From NCBI GenBank assembly GCA_030267565.1, contig BRXU01000049.1, forward strand, positions 310,001 to 374,000: DNA of 64,000 nucleotides, in the 5' to 3' direction. This DNA is from Pleodorina starrii. Taxonomy: Eukaryota; Chlorophyta; Chlorophyceae; Chlamydomonadales; Volvocaceae. Below are positions 55,133 through 64,000 of the stretch, one piece after another. Position numbers and translations under genes: made by a program. The notes below the pieces were generated by a model that ran no database searches, was not told where the DNA came from, and saw only the letters and a program-made list of their open reading frames with translations. Numbering within the stretch: position 1 is the stretch's first letter; every line of letters begins with the position of its first letter.

Positions 55133-56519
55133 GTTGTCGCCGGGTCGCAGGAAGCGAGAGGCGCGTCTCGAGGCCGAGGAAGGAGCCGGCTGCGAGTCAA
55201 GGCGACAGCAGCCGTTGAAGCCGGGAACGGCAAATAGGATATGGCCTTCCAGACAGCGGGGTGCCCGCTCGCGCTTGCCTAGGAAGCCGGAGAAGTGTGA
55301 AATATATAGAGGCTATCACCCGCCAACCTCAGCTTTTGGAATGTTGCTTTGCTACTGTGGATGCAGTGCTAGCTGCGTATCCTTGAAGCCGAACGAGTGA
55401 GACGTGTTATTGGTTGGGCGTATGTACAGGGGCGAACGGCGGACGCTTCAAGCGCCTCGTTGCCGTCGTTTACCTCGATCGTACACTGCCGTACCGCCCA
55501 GGCGGTTGGCAGCAGCTGCTCCCGTTGTACCGTAGCGGTTACTTGCTTAAAAGCAGCGCTGTGGCGCACCACAATGTTGGCGGATTGGATTGCTGCTATT
55601 CGTTCTTTTTTGCAGGTGGTAAGATGTGCGAGCTTGGTTGGTCATGCCGTCTCTTCGGGTGCCTGGGATTTTGCCCGTTAATCAAAGCTCCTGAACCATA
55701 AGAGGGTCGCACAATGCCGTGAGTTGACTTCTTGACAAATGAGACGCGATGGAGAGCTAAAACCCTTTGCTGCAAAGTCGCGACACGGCTGCGATCCGAC
55801 GGTTGGTTTGCTGTTTCCTGTGACTGTGGGACAATCACTTTTCCTGACCGAATAAATTACAACTCTTTCAATCAATTTTTTTTCTGGGTGTTGCCCGTGC
55901 AGCCGCGCATATGGCGGAATGTTTTCGAGCAGATAAGAGCTGCTCTGCTCGAAACTGCTGCAGTTCTGTTGTCCAGAACTCTTATTGCTCCATCCATCGC
56001 ATCAGAAAAATACACTATAATACCATTTATACTTTGAAGGGACTGTCCGAGGTTAGGTTGACCTGGCCGTAGTTTCTGCACGGGACGACGTGACTGATGG
56101 CTTCCTAATCTGTGACGCTTCTCTCAATGCGACCGATCACAACACGGGCAGCCCTAGATGTGACTTTTCTCCGCGAAACCCTGTGACGAATACTGTGCCG
56201 CTAGCGCAATGCATTTGTTGGGTTCCTCGAACTGTCTCTGATCAACCACCTGACACTCGTCGAGGGTTGAGCTCTTCGAGGGCGCCCCCCTTGCCGCCCC
56301 CCTTGCCGATGGGGAAACATGAGGCCAAACATGCGCCGCCGAGGGCTTACCACCAAACTATCAGCCACACAAGCCCGCCGCCGCTGCCATGAGCGACAAA
56401 AGTTTTGAATTTGGGTCTATGCACTCATCCAATTCTATCCAAATGCCGTGCTGCACCTGGCTCCAGCAAGAAACCTCGCCAACGGCGCGGGCGGCCACAC
56501 CCCTACATGTTTACGTACT
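55133..56519. other. Intergenic, no supported gene
   Basis: Moderate GC. A plus-strand stretch at 55414-55700 has protein-like composition (RTLPYRPGGWQQLLPLYRSG) but no ATG or splice context, so it is not called. Confidence 0.45.
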
Positions 56520-57320
56520 TCAGCATCGATCAAAACACACGTGGGCAATGCATCTGCAAAATTCAAACGGATAGGGACGTACCATGCCCCAAACAACATG
56601 CGACTGAAATTCTCCTTCTCCAGCAGGCCAGGAGCGGGCGCGTCCAAAGCCAAAAAAAAACAACCCCCTCGCTGCTGAGCTTGCCCACGCACGCAGCAAC
56701 ACGCGGGTCGGAGCTGCGCACACACCAGAACAAAACCTTGGCGCAACAGACTGCGCAAACAAAAGCGTACGACTTATCGTACATTGTGCGGCACCCATCC
56801 CGCCAGCCTGCCGCGCACATGCTGCACCCCTGCCGACAAGACAAAACAGTTCATCCCAGCTGCCCCACCACCGGCAGGCTGGCAACCCAAGCTGCCTACC
56901 AGCCGAGCAACCTGCCGGCCGCTGTGCTTCGCTTGAAGGCTTCTTGGTTTGTGATACGGTAAGATCCTCAGCCACGTAGGTCTGATCCTCAGCCACGTAG
57001 GTCAGATCCTCAGCCACGTAGGTCTGATCTTCAGCCACGTAGGTCAGATCCTCAGCCACGTAGGTCTGATCTTCAGCCACGTAGGTCAGATCCTCAGCCA
57101 CGTAGGTCTGATCTTCAGCCACGTCCATGTCTGGTTCGATGTCTACCCACCTGGGGGTTCGGGTCCCAACGCATGCTCCGGCAGTGCACATGCGCGCCAC
57201 ATACACACACAGGCACACAGGCAGGCAGGCAGCGCCCAACAACGACAACACCGCGCTAACGGTAACAACCACCACTGTGGCAACAGCGGTCACCCATTTC
57301 AAACACTCCCGAAAATGCAT
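56520..57320 (-). CDS. Possible small membrane protein with eight acidic heptapeptide repeats
   Basis: ATG at 57320 opens MHFRECLKW followed by a long hydrophobic segment (VTAVATVVVVTVSAVLSLL) and a Cys-rich turn, then RTPRWVDIEPDMD and eight tandem heptapeptides alternating VAEDQTY and VAEDLTY, then an ordinary hydrophilic tail; 266 codons. The repeat is in frame, alternates regularly and would form a strongly acidic region after one TM. No family was recognised, and the last third is Cys- and Trp-rich like translated non-coding sequence, so the true 3' end may differ. It lies on the same strand as copies 6 and 7, between them. Confidence 0.35.
   Translation of the reverse strand: MHFRECLKWVTAVATVVVVTVSAVLSLLGAACLPVCLCVYVARMCTAGACVGTRTPRWVDIEPDMDVAEDQTYVAEDLTYVAEDQTYVAEDLTYVAEDQTYVAEDLTYVAEDQTYVAEDLTVSQTKKPSSEAQRPAGCSAGRQLGLPACRWWGSWDELFCLVGRGAACARQAGGMGAAQCTISRTLLFAQSVAPRFCSGVCAAPTRVLLRAWASSAARGLFFFGFGRARSWPAGEGEFQSHVVWGMVRPYPFEFCRCIAHVCFDRC
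56963..57125. repeat. 21-bp minisatellite, eight units
   Basis: Units start at 56963 and every 21 bp after with GATCCTCAGCCACGTAGG or GATCTTCAGCCACGTAGG, followed by TCT or TCA. The last unit is truncated. The two unit types mostly alternate, giving a 42-bp higher-order period. Confidence 0.92.
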
Positions 57321-57524
57321 AGCTCCTTGTGCGGCTGCCTGCAGTTGCCGCTGCGCCGCTGCGGCGCCAGCCGGAACGCAAACTCGCCAATCATGCAATC
57401 TGGAGGGCAACAAACAAAGCACACACACATACAAACGAAACAAGTACCGGTACATGGCTAGCTAGCTAGCTTGCAATACCTAGCAATGTCCGCGCGCAAA
57501 TCTGACGGTGCATCCGTCCGGAAG

Positions 57525-59189
57525 CTACTGCTCCGCCGCCGCCCCCCCATCATCATGCGCAGTCGCCATCATCTGCATCAGCTCTGCGGCCATCTCGGGG
57601 AACTTGGCCGCCAGCTCCACCCCGCCGCCGCTGCCAAACGCCACCTCCCGCCGGTGCCGCAGCAGATAGGCCTTGAGCCGCGCCACCAGATCCGTCAGGC
57701 CGTGCTGCGCCGCCCACACCAGCTCCGAAACCACAGTTGCCGGGGTCACGGCCGCCAGCAGCCACGCCTGCAGCTGCGCGCTGCACTCCGCCGGCATCAG
57801 CAGCCACCCAGCCAGCTCCGCCGCGGGCCGCAGCAGCTCGCCCGGCATCTGCAGCTCCCCGCCGTACATGTACGACAGCAGGCGCCCGAAGACTTCGGCG
57901 GAGGTGTCGCCCAGACGCACCTCCGCCGCGCCGCTGTCCGCGAAGCCGCCGCCCGCCGGATCCAGCAGCCGCTGGAAGTATTCGCTGTGCGCAGTCAGCA
58001 CCGAGCGGTGCGCCAGGAAGCCGCTGCCGTCATCGAAGCGAACCGTGACCGTGTGTGCGGCAGTGGAGCTGCCGCTACGGGCCGCGGCACCGGCGCCGGC
58101 ACCGGTGGCAGTGGCAGCTTCCCCGGGGCCGGGACCAGGGCTTGGCGGCGGCACGACGGGCACCGCCAGCTGCGAAAGAATGTCCGGCAGCGGCGGGCGC
58201 TTGCGCTTGAGGCTCAGCCGGCCGCCCAAGGCCGGGCAGCTTGCGACGAAGGGATAAAGGTCGGCGGCCAGGGGGAGCAGGACCAGGCGCTCCGAAAGCG
58301 CGTCGCAGATGGCCAGCTGCCCCGTGGGGAGAATGGCCATGCTGGCCGAAGGTTCGATCGAAGATCCGAACGAGCTGGCATGGATTGCTCGGGAGGAGCA
58401 ACCCCTGCGGTCGAGCTCTCCCACTTGGCCGCTCCCGCTTAGCACGAAGACTTTGCCGTGTGCACCGGCAAGTATCGCGGAGATCTGGCCGGCGACAACT
58501 TCACGATGTCGCCATGCGGAGGTGATGACGCGGAAGGCTGCCCCCTGGGTTGGCTCGACTGGGCCAGTGGCGGCGACCTGGCCACCCGCCGTGGCGACGC
58601 TCCACACCAGGGACCCCCTTGCCGCCAACAAAGTTTCGTCGGCAGCGTCATAAGCTAAGCTAACCCACGGTTCCTGCAGATGCTGTTCAGGCCTGAAGAT
58701 GGTTGATACTTCGCCAGTGATCGCATTGACTTTGCGGATGCAGTCAGCCTCGGCCACATAGACGTTGCCACGGCCGTCCGCCGCCAACGATTTAATGGCC
58801 GTAAAACGTGCTGCTTCACCTCGCCCATCAGCGCCCCGTTGCTCGTCGCCGGCCGAATCGCTGCTGCTCCCGGCAATAAGGCTGACGGAGTTGTCGCTGG
58901 CCAACCGCAGCAAACGGGTTCGTTCCGCCACCACCACAGACTCCGTTATCGGTTCATAGGCTGCGCTACTTGCGCCGCACAGTTGCAGGCCTTTTAGCGA
59001 AACCTTCGGACTGCATTTCGGCGGAGTGTTTCTCAACTCCAGCTCCCGCACGCCATTGTCACATATGATGAGAATCTGACACGGATGAATACTATGCCCA
59101 CAGGCGCGGCAACAGGCACTACTAGGCCTCACCACGATACTCTTTGGATTCCCTTTGAGCACAGGTATAATTAGACGCTCGTGTGACAT
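57525..59189 (-). CDS. NHL-BTB/POZ protein, subfamily II copy 7 (intact)
   Basis: ATG at 59189, 554 residues, one open frame. Order: MSHERLIIPVLKGNPKSIVV; a small Cys/His cluster (ACCRACGHSIHPC); ILIICDNGVRELEL; AAYEPITESVVVAERT; NHL blade LAADGRGNVYVAEADCIRKV; second blade AILAGAHGKVFVLSGSG; ASMAILPTGQLAICDALSER; linker with basic KRKRPPLPD; BTB (GFLAHRSVLTAHSEYFQRLL, LLSYMYGGELQMPGELLRPA) and helical tail. The conserved YMYTGEL is YMYGGEL here. Divergent from copy 8 across a 317-bp gap that must hold both promoters. Confidence 0.92.
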   Translation of the reverse strand: MSHERLIIPVLKGNPKSIVVRPSSACCRACGHSIHPCQILIICDNGVRELELRNTPPKCSPKVSLKGLQLCGASSAAYEPITESVVVAERTRLLRLASDNSVSLIAGSSSDSAGDEQRGADGRGEAARFTAIKSLAADGRGNVYVAEADCIRKVNAITGEVSTIFRPEQHLQEPWVSLAYDAADETLLAARGSLVWSVATAGGQVAATGPVEPTQGAAFRVITSAWRHREVVAGQISAILAGAHGKVFVLSGSGQVGELDRRGCSSRAIHASSFGSSIEPSASMAILPTGQLAICDALSERLVLLPLAADLYPFVASCPALGGRLSLKRKRPPLPDILSQLAVPVVPPPSPGPGPGEAATATGAGAGAAARSGSSTAAHTVTVRFDDGSGFLAHRSVLTAHSEYFQRLLDPAGGGFADSGAAEVRLGDTSAEVFGRLLSYMYGGELQMPGELLRPAAELAGWLLMPAECSAQLQAWLLAAVTPATVVSELVWAAQHGLTDLVARLKAYLLRHRREVAFGSGGGVELAAKFPEMAAELMQMMATAHDDGGAAAEQ

Positions 59190-59506
59190 ACTTTTATATT
59201 ACAAAATCTCTCTTGCTGCCAGCGTTGAAGGCGCTTGGTTCTTTGCCGTTTAACAGTTGTTGGCTTTTTGGTATCGGTATGTATACGAGCGTGGTGTGCG
59301 CGCTGTGTTCTTGTCAAGGCAGTCAGCCTTAAGGAAACTGCAGATGAGGTTAGGCATTTGGTTATAAATAATAGACTGCCTGCAACGTGCATGTCTATGC
59401 GCGTAAAATAAGACCCGAGGGTCTCATCACGGCATGACGTGGAGCTGCATCTAACCAGCTTCCCTACAGACACAACGTCGCCATACGCAAACTTGGACCA
59501 TCAACA
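59190..59506. promoter_or_regulatory. Divergent intergenic region between copies 7 and 8
   Basis: 317 bp of noticeably lower GC between two ATGs in opposite directions. It shows no similarity to the subfamily I promoter block, so divergent organisation recurs in subfamily II with different sequence. Confidence 0.5.
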
Positions 59507-61603
59507 ATGCCGCTGGAGTGCCGCCCGTTGCGGCTGTCAAAGGACGCGACGGGCGTGGTGGTGCGGCCCAGAACCGGCCTTCACAACAACGGCTCCGAGG
59601 ACGGCTCCCCGCCGCCTCTCCCATCGCCGCAATCTCAGATCCTCATCTTCCTGGGCGATGAGATCCGGGAGCTGCTGCCCAGCTGCGCCCTCAACAGCGG
59701 CCAGCCGCCCTTCCGCCTGGGGCCCCCACTGCGGCTGCACGGCAACGGCCACGCGCCCCGCAACGCCGGCCTGCCAATCTTCGAACCCACCTCCCGCTGC
59801 ATCTTCTACGTTGAAGGGAGCTCTAAGATCATGCGGCTTGACTGCCGTGATGTCGTACATTTGGCCGCCGGCGGCGATCCGAGCCACCGCGGTGGCTGGC
59901 GGGCCATGAGGCACCGCTGCAGCTGCAGCCCGTTGGGGCTGCCGACGTGTCGTCGTCGTCGTCGGCGGCGGCGGCCGCACGAGAGCTGTGACAACGACGA
60001 CGACGACGGGTTCGGCGCGGCGGCGCGGCTCACTCAGGTTTGCGCGCTGGCGGCGGACGGACGAGGCAGCGTCTACGTCGCCGAGGCGCACCGCATTCGT
60101 CGGTTAGAGGTCGCCAGCGGCGAAGTCACGACGCTGCCCGGCTCCGCGCCGCCGGCGCTGCACTGGACGGCACTGTCGTACAACGCCGCCGCCGACGTGC
60201 TGGTGGCGGCCACGCCGTACATGATCTGCCACATCGCGGTGCCGTGCGAAGACGGTGCGGCAGACGCTGGTACGGCAGACGCAGGCGACAAGGCCGGCGG
60301 CGGCGGCGACGGCGCCATCGGACCGCGACTGGTGGCGGGCAGCTGGGGCGCGTACGGCCGCGATGACGGCGCCGGTACGGCAGCGCGCTTTTACAACATT
60401 AACGTTGTACTGGCCAGCGCATGCCGCAGCCTGTACATCGCAGATGCCACGCTGCTTCGAATCATGGACTGCCACGGTTATGTACGGACGATCCTGTCGG
60501 GCTGCCTGCCGTACTGTTGCCGCTTCATGACGGCCCTGCCGACGGGCGATCTGGCGCTCAGTGGCTTCACCTACACCGACCCATGGGTCATGTTCGTCTG
60601 CGGCGGCGGCTTCGCGCCTAGCAGCCCGGCGCTGGGTGGCTGGCCACAGGGGGACGCCGCTCCGGCGTCCAGCAGCCCCGCCGCCGAGCTCTTCAGGCTG
60701 CTGTCCGTGCCGCTGCCGCCAGGGTCGCCGCTGCGGTCATCCGCTGCGAGGGGGGGCGGCGGCGCGGCGCTGGGCGGCGGAAACGGGGCGAGTGGCGCTG
60801 CCGCAAGTGGACGCGGCGGCACGAGCGACCAGACACTGACGGTCGTGGTCGGCGGCAACCATAAGGCCTTTGTGGCGCATCGTTCCGTCCTGGCGGCATG
60901 GAGCGACCACTTCCGCAAGCTGCTGGCGCCGGGCGGCTGCGGCGGTGGCGGCGGCGCCTCCGCCGCCGCCGCCCCCGCTTCCCCCGACGCCGCCTCCGCC
61001 GCCGCTGCCGACGCACCCGACGCTGCCGCCGCCAGCGCGGCAGCCTCTGGCCTGGCGTCCTTGCCGAAAGCCGACCCAGATGCCTTCGGCTGGCTGCTCG
61101 CGTATATGTACACGGGCGAGCTTGCCGTACCGGACGAGCTGCTGCACCCCGCCGTCGAGCTGGCGGCGCGGCTGGGGTTGCCGGCGGCCTGCATCACGAA
61201 GCTGCAGGCGCGGCTGCTGGCGGCAGTGACCCCCGGGTCGGTGGTTTCGGAGCTGGTATGGGCGGAGCAGCACGGCATGGCGGATCTGATGGAGCAGTTG
61301 GAGGCGTACCTGGAACGGCACCGGCGGGAGGTGGTTTCGGAGCTGGATCCGGATGAGGTGAGGTGGCTGGCGGCGGCGTGGGGCCCGATGTCGCGGCCGA
61401 TGTGGGGACTGCTGTGCGTCCCCCAGGTGGAGTACGCAATGGGGGGGGTGATGTTTGTGATGTGGTGTGCAGCGGAGGATCCCACTGTAAGAACCGCCAC
61501 AACAAGAGGGCGGCTTGCAAGGGAGGGTCGGGGGCATCAGATGAGAGAGAGAGAGAGGCGCGGTTGGGAGCCGAAGGAAGCTCGAGGGGGGGAGGCGCGT
61601 TGA
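59507..61603 (+). CDS. NHL-BTB/POZ protein, subfamily II copy 8 (Ala-rich insert in BTB, long tail)
   Basis: ATG at 59507 (MPLECRPLRLSKDATGVVVR), 698 residues. It has ILIFLGDEIRELLPSC, LPIFEPTSRCIFYVEGS, a basic insert with eight Arg in a row, NHL blade LAADGRGSVYVAEAHRIRRL, VAGSWGAYGRDDGAGTAARF (the intact version of the site mutated in copy 6), MTALPTGDLALSGFTYTD, a Ser/Gly-rich linker, then BTB (AFVAHRSVLAAWSDHFRKLL). Between the BTB helices about 50 Ala/Ser/Asp-rich residues replace the short PAGGFADSGEAEV segment of siblings. The fold resumes at AFGWLLAYMYTGELAVPDEL. After LDPDEVRWLAAAWG the tail is about 60 residues longer than in other copies and ends in a basic stretch, perhaps readthrough of former 3' UTR. 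Confidence 0.9.
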   Translation: MPLECRPLRLSKDATGVVVRPRTGLHNNGSEDGSPPPLPSPQSQILIFLGDEIRELLPSCALNSGQPPFRLGPPLRLHGNGHAPRNAGLPIFEPTSRCIFYVEGSSKIMRLDCRDVVHLAAGGDPSHRGGWRAMRHRCSCSPLGLPTCRRRRRRRRPHESCDNDDDDGFGAAARLTQVCALAADGRGSVYVAEAHRIRRLEVASGEVTTLPGSAPPALHWTALSYNAAADVLVAATPYMICHIAVPCEDGAADAGTADAGDKAGGGGDGAIGPRLVAGSWGAYGRDDGAGTAARFYNINVVLASACRSLYIADATLLRIMDCHGYVRTILSGCLPYCCRFMTALPTGDLALSGFTYTDPWVMFVCGGGFAPSSPALGGWPQGDAAPASSSPAAELFRLLSVPLPPGSPLRSSAARGGGGAALGGGNGASGAAASGRGGTSDQTLTVVVGGNHKAFVAHRSVLAAWSDHFRKLLAPGGCGGGGGASAAAAPASPDAASAAAADAPDAAAASAAASGLASLPKADPDAFGWLLAYMYTGELAVPDELLHPAVELAARLGLPAACITKLQARLLAAVTPGSVVSELVWAEQHGMADLMEQLEAYLERHRREVVSELDPDEVRWLAAAWGPMSRPMWGLLCVPQVEYAMGGVMFVMWCAAEDPTVRTATTRGRLAREGRGHQMRERERRGWEPKEARGGEAR

Positions 61604-63059
61604 CGAAGGCGCGGAGAGTTGTAACGTAATGTCTAGTTCTGCTGCTGCTGCTGCTGCTGCTGTCATGGACGGCTGCTTTTGAGCCGTTGGGCCGTTGAGG
61701 CCCTCGCACTTCCGGCCTCAGCTCCCTCTCAGGTCCCTCTTCCATGCACCCACTGCCGCACCCGCAACCCGCACCCGCCTTCCGGCTGACCTGACGGCCT
61801 GCCGTATGCTTGATGGTGTGCCCTGCGCCGCCGCATCCAATCGCCCATCCACACGCCCGTGTGTGTGTGTGTGCGTAGGCCGCCGCCGCCGCCGCTGCCG
61901 CCGCCGGCGGCGGTGCGAGCGAGACTACCTGGTCCGAAGCGGCGGGGCGGGCTTCACGTCGGGGTTCTGTGGGTCAGGGCGGCGGCGGAGGCGGCATCGG
62001 GTTCCGGCGGCGGCTGACGGCCCTGCGCGGCTGGTGCGGGTGCTGAAGGTGCTGAAGGCTGGGCGTGGCGGGTCCATCGCGCCTACGGGGTTGGGGAGGG
62101 CGAAGTGGCCGCGTGTTGGAGACGCAGTGGATTGGGAATGTATGCACGTGCGTGTGAAGGCTGGCGCCCATGCGGCCTACGCGGTCGCCAACCTTACTTG
62201 GCTGGCGGCAAGAACGGTGGGCGGGCACGAGTGCGGGGTTGTAGGGACCGCCGGGACTGCCACTCCGTCAGTACTGGTGCTTCTTCGCGATTCAATGTTT
62301 CGTGGTGGGTGATTTGTCGGCGAAGGAAGAAATGGAGCTGTAGCACGGCATTCTGCGACCCCCGCACCGCCTGATGTGATGCGACACGGCGAGACGCATG
62401 ACTGCCTCGTGAGAGGATGAACCAGCACATGGGCCGTTTTTGCTGTTTTGGCAGTAGGCATCAGACCTCTGAAAGTCCATTTGGAAGGTAGAGCATTGCG
62501 TTGGCTGTTGTGGCAGCCGGTGCAAAAGGAGGCATGTGTGCGATGATGGCTGTCCTTACGTACGTCCCCGCTCGCGCGGCGGTCGGCTGCGCTGTTTGAT
62601 TGTTTGGACGACAGTATAACACGTAGGCGGATGTGATGGAGGGCTGGTCGGTTGGCTGCCTGGGCTCCGTTGTGGCCCGGCCTTGTCCGGCCGTTGATGG
62701 CTAAATGCCGCTCGTCAGTCGTCACGACCATCGATTCCGAAATCGATTTAACCCAAATTGTCTTTGTGTTCAGGGGGTCCAAGGCAACGCTGTAGTAAAC
62801 TGTTGCCTTGATTCGGCTGTATGTAGACTGCTCGATCCATCTGTCGCACCAACGAAATCCGTACATTCCGATAGTCGCTAGACTTTCACACTTCTTACGT
62901 TAGGTAGCTTTATTGATATCCATGAGAATTTAGTGTGGAAGCGGTATCGCGACGCACAGTCAGGGTCTTGGCAGATACATACATGTAGACCGAGCCAGTC
63001 CCATGATCTGCACCCACATTTTCGCTGCTTGAAACACTTATTATAATCTTCTGCGAACA
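61604..63059. other. Intergenic; one uncertain minus-strand ORF
   Basis: An open minus-strand frame at 62177-62866 begins with a true ATG (MYGFRWCDRWIEQSTYSRIK) and runs 229 codons in moderate-GC sequence, but has no recognisable domain; a chance ORF is as likely as a gene. A short CTG run lies at 61635-61660. Confidence 0.35.
61620..61624 (+). promoter_or_regulatory. Candidate TGTAA polyadenylation signal of copy 8
   Basis: TGTAA begins 17 nt after the stop codon at 61601-61603. This is unusually close for a green-algal 3' UTR, in line with a stop codon that moved downstream. Confidence 0.35.
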
Positions 63060-63224
63060 ATGAGCGAAGCAAACGAAGAGCAGGAGAAGCCACTGGCTAC
63101 GGAGCAGGGCGCGGATGAAGTGCCCTCCCGTTGGCCACAACCAGTTCCGGAGGAATGGAAGAAAGCACGGGCTGCGAAAGCGGAGGAATGGTTCCAGCGG
63201 CAAAAAGAGGAGCTGCATGGGTAG
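63060..63224 (+). CDS. Small hydrophilic protein or first exon, 54 codons
   Basis: ATG at 63060 after lower-GC sequence (TTATTATAATC) opens MSEANEEQEKPLATEQGADE, then PSRWPQPVPEEWKKARAAKA and EEWFQRQKEELHG, ending with TAG at 63222-63224. Composition (acidic start, Trp-Pro motif, charged helix) is protein-like, and none of the other frames look better. GG|GTAGGG at the end could instead be a donor, making this a first exon. No family recognised. Confidence 0.4.
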   Translation: MSEANEEQEKPLATEQGADEVPSRWPQPVPEEWKKARAAKAEEWFQRQKEELHG

Positions 63225-64000
63225 GGTAACATGGTGTCAACCGCATGGCCCCTCATTGCCTTTGCTGTTAGCTCTGAGCACTTTTACTGATCCGTTAAGG
63301 CTACTCATGTGCGCATGCAAACACGGCTTGTGCAATGTGTGATCTAAGCGCGCCCGGGTTTCCCGCGGGTTTCGAGGGGCTCAATCGACTCACTGAACTT
63401 GTTGCCTCGCGGTTATGCAGCTTGCATCGTGTTTGACGCGCGAGGGGACGATGCCTCCCAGGCTTATGAGGGTTGTGCGCCTGGCTTTGTGGGCCGGGCA
63501 TGGCAGAAGTCGAAGAGCACCCGCGCTGCTCCAGCAGGCCGTATGCACAAAGGAAGCCCCGCGCTCACGTCTCCTCCTCCACTGCGGGATATGGGTCCTA
63601 AAGCCCGTAGCTCCTCCTCATTCGGGGGGTATTCCTTATTTTATGTTTCCGTCCGGATCATGTACGGCACGGTGCGATATGGTGGCCCGCTCGCCTGCAT
63701 CTCCCATGCGACATGTTCCTTACTTTCTGCTCTGAGTCCTTTTCCTTCATCGCCCTCATGTCTCCGCTGCTGTGTCTGATGGCTGTCTCTGCGAAGCGCA
63801 CATATCGCGGACCGACACAGTGCCAAACCCCCTTTCAGCGGCTCAGTTGAGCGGCACAGAGGGACAGAGGGAGGGTGGCCTGACTCGCCCATCAGGCCAA
63901 GAGCGGGACAGGGGGCGGGCCGCGTCCCGCTCTCGGCCGCGTTCGTTCGTTCGTTCTCACATCCGCGGGCGGCCCGAAGCAGATCCCCTCAGCACTCCTC
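63225..64000. other. Right edge, nothing recognised
   Basis: No gene is supported. A GTTCGTTCGTTC run lies at about 63943-63955. If the 54-codon ORF is a first exon, later exons may lie here or beyond the window. Confidence 0.4.

Noticed and set aside
56963..57125. Regular repeats as a CRISPR array
   Set aside because: The units are directly adjacent with no spacers, in a eukaryotic nuclear context; this is a minisatellite.

Overview
The window looks like nuclear DNA of a volvocine or Chlamydomonas-type green alga. The evidence is very GC-rich coding sequence, a long Ser-Pro-rich cell-wall (hydroxyproline-rich) protein, many short introns with strict GT-AG borders, TGTAA motifs downstream of genes, short TTTTAGGG-like motifs in introns, and an intron-bearing eukaryotic tRNA-Asp. 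The species cannot be told from the sequence. Several start positions below were moved from TTG or GTG to the first sensible ATG.

Layout. 1-4265 (+) is the 3' part of a huge (SP)n/(SPPP)n protein that begins outside the window. 7199-10983 (-) holds pieces of a gene I could not fully assemble: a possible signal-peptide exon, a GATase/ThuA-like exon and a Pro-rich terminal exon. 13589-32700 (-) is best read as one 34-exon gene for a full-size ABCG transporter: signal peptide, Cys-rich/EGF-like ectodomain, one TM, NBD1-TMD1, linker, NBD2-TMD2. All 33 GT-AG junctions keep phase and the model gives about 2198 residues. One of its introns carries a same-strand tRNA-Asp(GTC), and six introns carry copies of one short repeat.

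34174-61603 is a cluster of nine mostly single-exon NHL-propeller plus BTB/POZ genes, probable CUL3-type adaptors. Five near-identical members (subfamily I, 34.1-47.5 kb) spread as roughly 3 kb units that contain a tRNA-like module, a shared promoter block with the stub of a divergent partner, the gene, and a 3' UTR with TGTAA in two copies. Only one of the five is free of lesions. The others show a homopolymer frameshift, a 1-nt frameshift, a stop plus frameshift with loss of the BTB domain, and a transposon insertion. Four more divergent members (subfamily II, 50.2-61.6 kb) follow; three are open and one has a Trp-to-TGA stop.

The most striking observation is at 42822-43069. A 248-bp hAT-type MITE (CAGGG termini, perfect 8-bp target duplication) sits inside a BTB/NHL gene. 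A GT in its inverted repeat and an AG in the host sequence just past the target duplication would allow it to be spliced out in frame, losing only one Gln. It is a candidate for a newborn, transposon-derived intron in an otherwise intronless family.
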